From the NCBI GenBank assembly GCA_043228905.1, contig JBHGNT010000006.1, positions 3,844,001-3,908,000 on the forward strand: a stretch of DNA of 64,000 nucleotides. The letters run 5' to 3'. The position numbers were made by a program, and so were the translations under genes. This document shows, one piece after another, positions 55,545 through 64,000 of the stretch. The first letter of the stretch is position 1, and each line of letters opens with the position of its first letter. The notes beneath the pieces were generated by a model. The model ran no database searches and was not told the origin of the DNA. It saw only the letters and a program-made list of their open reading frames with translations. Source of the stretch: Azolla caroliniana. Its lineage: Eukaryota > Polypodiophyta.

Positions 55545-58500
55545 ATGGCCGATCAGCGCCTTTCAAGCAGCCATAGCTATGTGCAACCATTCAGGCTGCT
55601 GATAGATGATAAGGATCCTTCTCCTCCTCCCTCAATGCCTAGCTGTGATCCTGTAATACGTATGAATCAGCAGCAAAGAAGCAGTCAAACAGAGGAGGTA
55701 GGATATTTCCATCCATGCCATACCATATTAAGCTACCGTTTTCTTTTAAGTTAACAACTGATCTTGCAAGTGGACAGGAACTAAGGTGGCTCCATTCAGA
55801 GCTTTTGGAAGTGAAGAAGTTGTCTGTAGAACAGATGCGGAAGAACATATATGCTCGCTATGACATTCTCATTAGGTAAATGTGGAAACCTACAGGTCGT
55901 TTATATGCATGTCGGTTTCAAGTGAATAAAAACTTCTTTGAACTTTCCTTTTGTGTGCAGAGCTAAAACTACTCAGACATTATCAATTCACGGCTACTTA
56001 TTTTCTATCCATGTGTGTGTAGAACTTCAGAAGAACTGAACAACTTGGAAATGGAGCTGGCATTGATTCAGAGATTAATTTCTACTCACAGCCAGCTTCT
56101 CCATGATATTGTTGATGCCGGGATACATCTCCAATCAGTAACAAACACGGCGGATTTCACTGAGTTACATCAAATTCCTGAGAGAAAAGAAGAAACCATG
56201 AGAACCTCAAATGTTATTGAGAGCCAAGTTTGTGAGTTACTAGATACGTTTGACGTAAGTCTAGCAGAGTGTAGGATAAATGAAGCTTTGAGTGCTCTGG
56301 AAGAAGCAGAGATGCTCATGGTTTGGTGCGAAGAGCATGAATATCAGAGAGTTCATGCTCATGCTGATCGTGCAGTTTATATGAGGCAGCGGTTCACTGC
56401 CCCTCGTGACCTATCTGACAGGAGATCACAGCTTATGGTGCACCTTTTGAAGTCAGTGTGGGCGCTTCACCATCATGCTAGCATGAATGCAGATTCTCAT
56501 GTGGTAATTACCAGCTGCGAAGTACATGATGAGTTGCAGAAAGTGGTGTCCCTTTTGAAGAAACTTGGGCAGAAGCCGCAGGCTCATACTCTACTCTTGA
56601 GGTGTTACCATCTTCATATACAAACTGGCATAGAGAATCTGCCTTATTCAGGGTGTTCTTGGTATGAAGGGAGTAGCTACTTCATAAATTTGGCACGTAT
56701 CTACTTCTCAGCGATCTTGCATGTATTTCACAATTCTTCACAAATCTTTGGTAACATCTCAGAAATTGCATCAGAGCTGGTTATGTGGACTTGCTATGAG
56801 ATTGGAGATTATGTGTCACTTGTGAGCAAACAGGTGCCATTGTTCACCCGTGAAATATGTGCGATTTCAGATTCAATTCGTATCTCATTGGAGTATTGTG
56901 GAGTTCTGGAGAAACAAGAACTCTTTGTTTTATCTCCTTTGATATTTAAGTTATTTAAACCCTTCTTTGAGGTGGTTTTGACCAAATGGTTAAACACAGC
57001 AAAGGAGATGTTATTAGCTCACTGTGCAGCTGATGCTTGGTTCCTTACAGATAGTGTTATGATGCTTCCCAATGATGTCAGAATCTGCCATTATGGAACC
57101 ATGGCTACACCTTATGTAATGCTCTCTAGCAGTGCATATAAGTTCTACCTGGTGATTCAGGTATACGTTTCCTAGTAGTTGTCTAGAATAATCTGACTAC
57201 AATCAACAGTTATATTTTATTAAGAAAGAGACTCTAGTTCCAAAATGTATGGTGGTGATTATTCTTCTCTTGTAATCTTTGATGTGATAATTAAAGTAGG
57301 TTTAAAACCTTACTCTAGCAAAGGAAATATTGGAGGGGTGTCTCTCAGATTTTTCTGCATTATCCTTCAGGATTTACTGGGGGATGTTGCACCGATAATG
57401 ACTACTAAACTGCGAAGTTCGATATATAAACTGATCTCCAATATTTTTGGGTTCTATGTGAAACTGCTCATCAAAGCTTTTCCTTATGCTAATAGAATCA
57501 AAGTTGAAGGAGGCTCGAAGCTTGTGTTGGCTAACACTGAACCTCAACAGCTTGTAATTTTGGGTAATGCCACAGCATTGGCAGAAGATATTCTTCCATC
57601 GTCAGTTTTTAAGGAGATTCACAATTCTCATCAACAATGGAAGTTGGTATCACGAATCGAATCAACTGAACAGAAGGATTGGAATCGGAGCTTGCAAAGA
57701 AATGTAGATGATCTTCGAGATTTTATATGTGAGCAACATGTATCTCAACTTTTTTCTGATGAGCACTTACTGATGATGGATTTATACTTTAAGTACAATA
57801 ATGTTGATGCCAATCAAATGAATTTAGACTGGCAGAAAACACCTATGCCATCTTTACCTTTTGAGGTACATGTGCATATTAAATACTCGAGTGTTAAGGG
57901 TGTTCTTAAACAATGATTTAGCTTTGATTATTTGGCTAGGCAATCCATAAGAAGTTCCATGGCCTCCAAAATGTAGCAAAGATGGTTTTACATGGAAGTG
58001 AAAGGGTGACCATCCTGTTACTAATGCGACTGACACAGGCATTCGTGATGCGGCTATCCCAAGAGAAGTGCTTCTGGGGGAGAATCGAAAAAGGTTCAGT
58101 GACATTGAGTTTGTTCGGGCTACAACAAGTAAATGTTCTTAGTTCTTTATGTTATTATAAAGCTCCTTTGTCTTCCAATTACACATGTAATGCTCTTTTA
58201 AGGACTGGATTTTGTGTATTCTCTTTGTTTATGCATTTTAACCTCTCCATTTTCTGATATTATGTATTCTTTTAGTTGTAAAGTACTAACCATCCATATT
58301 GGACCAGTTTGTTTTTGATCTTCATTTTTTTATCCAGATTGCTACAAATGGAAACTATGCGTCAAGAAAGATGCGAGAAACTGTGTCAGCTATGATAGCA
58401 CGAGCCAAAAAGGCTGCAGTCAAATCGAATTTGAATGAAGAAAGGTATGTTAGTGATATTTCTCTTCGTGGTTAAAACTAAAGTTAGGAGCCTTAACTAA

Positions 58501-58631
58501 CATTGGAGCTATTGTGTGTATTGTGTACCTTGAGTGTCTTGCACGGTGATGACTGGTTTGAAGAGAATGCAAGGATATCATTAGTCAAATTATGCGCCAA
58601 CTTTGCCGATTCAGAAAATATGACTATGTAG
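55545..58631 (+). CDS. EXO84: EXO84-type exocyst complex subunit, seven exons
   Basis: My splice model is 55545-55697, 55778-55875, 56023-57160, 57371-57865, 57940-58128, 58338-58444 and 58535-58631. All introns are GT...AG, phases agree, and the total is 2277 nt (758 residues), close to known plant EXO84 proteins (about 750). Exon 2 begins ELRWLHSELLEVKKLSVEQM and runs into YARYDILIRTSEELNNLEME, the conserved N-terminal coiled coil. Residues from about 150 carry the helical EXO84 C-terminal region (LLKKLGQKPQAHTLLLRCYH, CEIGDYVSLV-type helices, NRSLQRNVDDLRDFICEQH, ERVTILLLMRLTQAFV). The last exon ends GDDWFEENARISLVKL, the usual family end. The protein is part of the octameric exocyst that tethers secretory vesicles to the plasma membrane. 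Plants have several EXO84 paralogues; which one this is was not settled. The start chosen is the first ATG in exon 1, after an upstream in-frame ATG at 55509. Confidence 0.92.
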
Positions 58632-59503
58632 AAGATTTGCCAGTTACAGAGAGGCTTGTGTAACAAAGTTTTCTTATTCATCATCTCTACATGTGCTTTT
58701 TGATACAAAATAGACAGTCATTCTTGAATCTTACCACTCTCTGATGATCTTGCGATGATTGCTCATGAAGGCATTATTTTACACAACTGGATTTTCACAA
58801 CCCTGATCAAGCATCTTCACGTTCAAAATAATCTTACTTTGACCTTGTATCACGCATTATGACATTTGTTCATGTCAATATTTTTCCTTTCTACTCAAGC
58901 TTGGGAATGATGTTAAGTTTTAACATAGTTTGCTTGTAGTTGATATTTTAGAACTATAAGAACAAGCATGCCATTGACCTCAACTGCCCTTGAGAAACCT
59001 CAATATGAAAGAAGTTGAAACTCGAAATATCTTTAGAACAGATCAGCTCAATAATTGAATGAGGTGACGGTGCATCATGCATGGCTATTGGCAAGGTTGA
59101 CAAGACAAAAGAGCACCAGTAAAATCTCGTTATATGCACATCATATAGGTGTATATGATGTAGTTATCATGAAGCTTTTATTACTACATGCCATTACAGT
59201 AGTTGAGATGTCATTCTCAACCCCCTCAACAATGGCAAAATGCTGATTTGGAGGCTTCATTAATAAAAAAAATAGAACTTATGGGTACTATAAGCTCTAC
59301 AGAAGGATCTGCACCCTTTTGTTTTACAACCCTCTCTCGTCTTTCTCCTTAACTTATTCTACAAATTCTTGAGTAGGGACGAAATCTCTTGCAGAGAAAC
59401 TGCATCTTGAACTATACAGACATTTACAGCAACTCCACTCTTATAAGGACAATGGATTTTGAGTTATAAAGAAACAATAGCCATTACCCTTTTTATAGAT
59501 CTC
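58632..59503. other. space between two convergent genes
   Basis: This 872-bp stretch separates the stop codons of EXO84 (plus) and the 5-phosphatase (minus), so it should hold both 3' untranslated regions. No other gene is seen. Confidence 0.7.
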
Positions 59504-62500
59504 CTAGTTCATGCGATTGGAGAGGAATGACCTTTTGAGATCTTGTTTCATCACGAATGTCCTTCCAGAGAAGCTGTTGGTGAAAGAGAATCTCCTCCTG
59601 CTCACATTCTTCTCCCATATGAGTTTGAACTCCCCTTGCAAGGTCCCAGCTGGGCACCCACGATGTGAAAGCTCTATGCTAAAAGCAGCAGCCTTCTCCC
59701 TGTTCTTGAAGGCAGCCACTGCATCTGCTAAAGGAATTACTCCATACCCTATCCCCAATATCAGGAAAAAATAATTGTTAGCATACTAACAGTTGTAAGC
59801 TAGTTGTGTGTATAACATGTGCGTGCGTGCTTGTACATGTTGTATATATGTTCCTACCAAGTGTGTCATCTGGTGTTGTAAAGTCAAAGTCTGTAACACG
59901 AAGCATGAGGTACTCTTTCTCCAAGCGATCAATTGCAAAGGTATTCATGACTACGGTTGGGATATCCTGTTAAATGCCTCTTTTTGATGAATCTCTCTGG
60001 TCATGTAAGACTCATTGAAAAGCCAAGTGTTAATGTTATAATTTACCTTGTCCGGATTCCACACAGGGTTCAGGTTCTGATATATCACTTTTGTACGCAC
60101 TTCATCATGTATATTTGGGCCAACAAATAAAACATATCTAATACAACAAACAAAAGAATGGTCACGCTATCAAGTATATTAGGTTCTAACTTCTAATACC
60201 ATAATAAACAAAAGAATGGTCAGTCCCTCTGAACACTAGAAGACATTTGTACACATGCTTAATAGCTAAGTTCAAGCACTGGTCTGATTAATGACATAAA
60301 ATGTTGTTTTTTAAAACCGTGTTCAATCCCTGTAAACATTAGAAAAATCTTATACAAATTACAATAGCTTTAGTGAATATTGTTAAACTTACGGATCAGA
60401 AGATCCACTCAAATCTGATGCCCGCAGATTGTTTGCAGATAATGCTGTAAACTAACCAAAGAGAAAATAACATCAAGATCAATGTTGTGACTCTGTTTTG
60501 AAAATATAATTAGTCTAGTTCAGCCTTTTACTTGGACATGCCACCGTTTGTCACCCTCATCCAAGTTGTCATCAACTGGATTGCAAGGGAATGCATAAGC
60601 TGTTAACGCGAATATTGCTGCTACAGGCTTGTGATCACTGCAACAAAAAATAGCCAATGATGACTGTCTAATAAAAGGGCATGAAAGCAGACTAGCAAAT
60701 GAAGGATACCTAGTTACAATTTCAGGGAATGATGTATAGGAGAGCTGATCCACATGACAACCAGGGAGTGATAACCATAGGATTCTATCACACCATGCAG
60801 GTATCCGTTTTGGATCATATTCCTGTTCCACATCTCTTTTCACCTTTCCATCATGTACAAAATTTCAATCAGATTTCTGAAGACGAGTTTTTATTGCATT
60901 ATTATATTCTAAAATTTTCTCTAATGCCTTTGTTAGAGAATATCATGACTGCATTACCAACCTTAAATGTGGGAGGGAATGTAATCTCCCCCTCTTTAAA
61001 TGCATAAAGTACCCTTTTTGCCTCTCGTTCCTGGGAGAGCTGGTTCAACAAGAAAGAAGCGAGCTTAGAAATCTGTATGAAACATTTTTCGTGTCCAAGC
61101 ATATGCTCATATTTTCATGTTAAATGTAGGTTCAAAATTAGGACTATCATATTGATGGCCTATCAATATGTGTCTAGATAGGCCTAGCACAAACTTTCCT
61201 ACATGAATTATAATTTTAACTTCGATTTCATTCTATGATACATCTTTGTCAGCAATTACGCACTCATTTAGAGAGGAAAATGCTGGCATTGGTTTATACA
61301 CAGGTTCAACATCTCATCAGAGAGATTGATACACATGTTCAACTTTCGAAGGTTGCAATTTTCCATCAAGGGCTGCAATCAAAGCAGCACCATCTATGCC
61401 ATTGCATTGTGTATCATGAGGCAAACATAACTCTAAAACACATCCCCTACGATAGTCCAAGTTATCGTTTTGTCATTGCATTGTGTACTGTGATTTAAGG
61501 GGGAGCTGTCATTGTCTCTTCAGGGCCTCACCAGGGATTTGGGTTATATGAAGAAAAACAACATAGATCAAACATAAAGAGATTTGCTAAAAGACATGGA
61601 CATGACCACAAGTCCATCCCAGCAAAGGACTCCCCAGATCTTCTATGACAAACGTTACCCTGCACCACAATGGCCCTACGACAATCTAAGTTGCAACAAC
61701 TTTGTTAACCATCTTCCAATTGAAGGTACAAACATAGATCAGAAGGTAGCATTGTGTAGCACATGCAGACAATGTTCACCTAGACTGTGGCCTCAAATCA
61801 AACCCAGTGTCACTTGTCATGGACGGGAGTTTCTCTGTTTGGGTATATATCCTCATCTTAGATTGGCCTATGATAAATGAATTTTGAAGACATGCAATTG
61901 AAATTTCACTAAATCGTTGCAACATTTGTTTTGAAATTGAGTCTCCAAAAATAGACCTGTACTGAATTCCACAATGAATCAGTATAGGCAGCTTTTTGAA
62001 AATCCAGTTCTTTTCTCATATTCATATACTCCTGTTTCTCAGCTCCACATTCTTACCTCATCATACTTCAATAATGTATGGAAGTCCTTCCGCTGAATAT
62101 GCTCAACGACTTCTGCCCAAGTATTAATTCTAATGAAAAAGAGGGAACCTATAAGTAAACATTGCATGAATTTATGAAACGTCCCTCAAAAAAAAGCAAT
62201 GGGGTATTTGTCTTACATTGGAGAATCATCCTTGGCTGCTTTGAAATTGAGTCTATAGTTCAAATCGCCCAACCAGAAAACATGGTGAAATTGGTTCAGG
62301 ATGTCTATATTTTGATTGTTAAAGCGCACATTCCCAATAATTTCTGCCATAAAAAAGAAAAGAATTTTCCAGAGTACTAGAAAAATGTGTCTCATGTTTA
62401 ATCACTTAGATATTAACAGTTTTTTCAACCAGTCATCAAGTTACAACCAGACTGCTTGATAAATATTGCTAAAAGGTTAGGAAATACATTGAACCGATTT

Positions 62501-63142
62501 CAGACTGTGAGATGAGACATAATTTGCATGCTTTAGAAGGTCTACTATATTGACCTTCAGATCATTCAATGTATAGTGGAAGTTGTGAGATAAGCAAGTG
62601 TCAAGATACACCGGCACCCTCATGCACCTCATGCACTTATTTTTCTTCCCTAAGGATCTTTTTCATTTTATCTTTATATACATTTCAAATAACGATCTGC
62701 TTACACTACCCTGTTCATATTACTTGTCAATTTTGGAACATTAAAATGCCTATTAACCAATACAATAAATCTTAACAGAAGTTATAATGCTATATGTTAC
62801 CTCTGTAGTTCCCATTTCTGGCTTCACATTGTCCATCATGAGCAGCAAGATGGCAATTAACAAAGCACAAACTTGTGTCCCAAAACTGGTATGAAATCAT
62901 GGAGAAGCAAACACTGATAAACAATGGATTTAAGATCTTGATCCAAAAACTAAATGTTTTGTCAGTAAATAGGAAATATGGATAAAAAGATTTCAGACCT
63001 TGAAAGCAATACAAATTCCACCTTTGTTTGGAATCAGATGTCCAACCCCTGTTGCTTCAGTTCCATCGACAACTTCAGAAATTGCTTTCTGCAGTTTTTG
63101 AACAGAGGAACAATCAAGAACCACATATGTGCTGCATACTTT
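59504..63142 (-). CDS. inositol polyphosphate 5-phosphatase with C-terminal C2 domain (5' end missing)
   Basis: Minus-strand exons by my model are 63142-62999, 62885-62801, 62343-62217, 62129-62057, 61039-60962, 60843-60710, 60637-60532, 60451-60393, 60137-60047, 59966-59858 and 59748-59504. They total 1251 nt in phase (416 residues plus stop). Catalytic (IPPc) motifs appear in order: TGVGHLIPNKGG, FVNCHLAAHDGQ, WLGDLNYRL, GEITFPPTFK, RIPAWCDRILW and SDHKPVAAIF. The Asn, Asp and His of the active site are all present. Directly after it lies a C2 domain: LRASDLSGSSDPYV, NLNPVWNP, RVTDFDFTTPDDTLG and GYGVIPL, with the Asp pattern of a Ca2+-binding C2. The enzyme removes the 5-phosphate from inositol phosphates or phosphoinositides; the C2 would target membranes. 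The first part of the catalytic domain lies to the right (upstream), beyond or near the window edge. The first listed exon could instead start at 63088. Confidence 0.88.
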
Positions 63143-64000
63143 CTGGAGATATTATTTGTATATAAACTTGAATGCATTTTATTATTTTTGAAGTAATAAC
63201 TCATCGATTTTGTGAGAAATAAAACATTTAATGTGAATATCTTTTACCTCTTTGAATGATTTTATGTTCCTTGAGTTCTTAGTTTAATTTTTTCAAAATT
63301 TATTAAACATCGTAATTCTTTTACGTCTAACTTCTCATCTTCCTCAGCCCTCAGTGTTTCATTTTGAGATGTATATATTTCTCAGAAAACATGACAGTGG
63401 ATCAATTTGCAATAAACGTTTACTAGAATCACATCTTGATACAGTTCCCATATGTTGATCATGAGCAAATTTGTTGGATATTCTAGCCTAACTTTTCATT
63501 TACAAGCTAATCATTTAAACATTGCATAGTAAATTTTCTGAAGCTATTTGGTTTGACATAAGAACATTGTGCCAGGTACCCATTTGGTTTGCTATCAATT
63601 ATTCATACATGCACTGTGTGGGATTGGACGAGATTATGCTTTAGATTGTAAAATAATGATAACATCTAGAATTGTGAATATAATAATCTAATCATGAAAC
63701 ACTCCATGTCACCATGGCTTTTGTAATCCCATTTTTATCCATTCTTCAATCTTATTTTCATTTATATGTATTCAGACAAACAATATTCTATTCAACTTGT
63801 GCTTTCTTCGTTTCACTTTCACTATCATTCAGAAGCATATTCACAATTGTTCAAAATGATGAACGAATCCAATATTTGTGTTTCAGATGGAGGAAAATTC
63901 TTGCCTCAAAGTCAATGTGTACAAACACAACCAACCGCATTTGGCCCCTGGAGATTCCATGAATAACTTTGTAATGAGATCCAAGAACCGATCTACACAA
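63143..64000 (-). other. upstream intron or exon region of the 5-phosphatase gene
   Basis: The rest of the catalytic domain must be encoded upstream. A minus-strand reading at about 63995-63935 (FLDLITKLFMESPGAKCG, followed by a GTTGGT donor-like site) has the character of the helix before the phosphatase core and could be an exon, but no motif proves it. The rest looks like intron. Confidence 0.3.

Noticed and set aside
59511-59774. An 87-codon plus-strand frame at the 3' end of the 5-phosphatase
   Set aside because: It is antisense to the last exon, which has clear C2 homology and consistent splicing.

Overview
This window is nuclear DNA of a land plant. The two multi-exon genes have plant-type exon structure, one gene encodes a plant G-type lectin receptor kinase, and the rest is dominated by plant Copia, Gypsy and L1-type elements. 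The exact lineage cannot be read from the sequence; a fern, lycophyte or gymnosperm is my loose guess because repeats outweigh genes and the lectin-kinase, exocyst and phosphatase copies are divergent.

Layout: (1) 1-14357 is a nested stack of LTR retrotransposons, all coding regions on the minus strand. A Copia element (F) has its 5' LTR at 13789-14357 and part of its 3' LTR at 4236-4647. A shortened Copia relative (E, 5064-8966) sits in F's RNase H region. A Gypsy element (G, 1-4235, running off the left edge) sits in F's 3' LTR. Three solo LTRs with TGTCG...CGACA ends and 4-bp target duplications sit inside G (A, 1619-2338), E (B, 7007-8564) and F (C, 12206-13265). (2) 14358-21815 is decayed L1-type LINE sequence on the plus strand, carrying a small pentatricopeptide-repeat fragment and unusual (GA)n tails. 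(3) 21816-33360 is AT-rich DNA with scattered LINE and Copia remnants and tRNA-like segments. (4) 33370-37700 holds an intronless lectin receptor kinase gene behind a long purine-rich leader. (5) 40950-49282 holds an RTE-like LINE remnant, then a nearly complete L1-type LINE preceded by a tandem array of about 125-bp units. (6) 55545-63142 holds two real multi-exon genes facing each other: a complete EXO84-type exocyst subunit gene (seven exons, 758 codons by my splice model) and, on the minus strand, the 3' eleven exons of an inositol polyphosphate 5-phosphatase whose catalytic domain is followed by a C2 domain.

The three cellular genes share no obvious pathway. EXO84 (vesicle tethering at the plasma membrane) and the 5-phosphatase (phosphoinositide turnover) both act at membranes, but their convergent placement alone does not show co-function. 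No complete tRNA or rRNA gene, CRISPR array or organelle DNA was recognised. Exon boundaries were derived by hand from GT/AG sites, codon phase and protein family motifs; no search was run.
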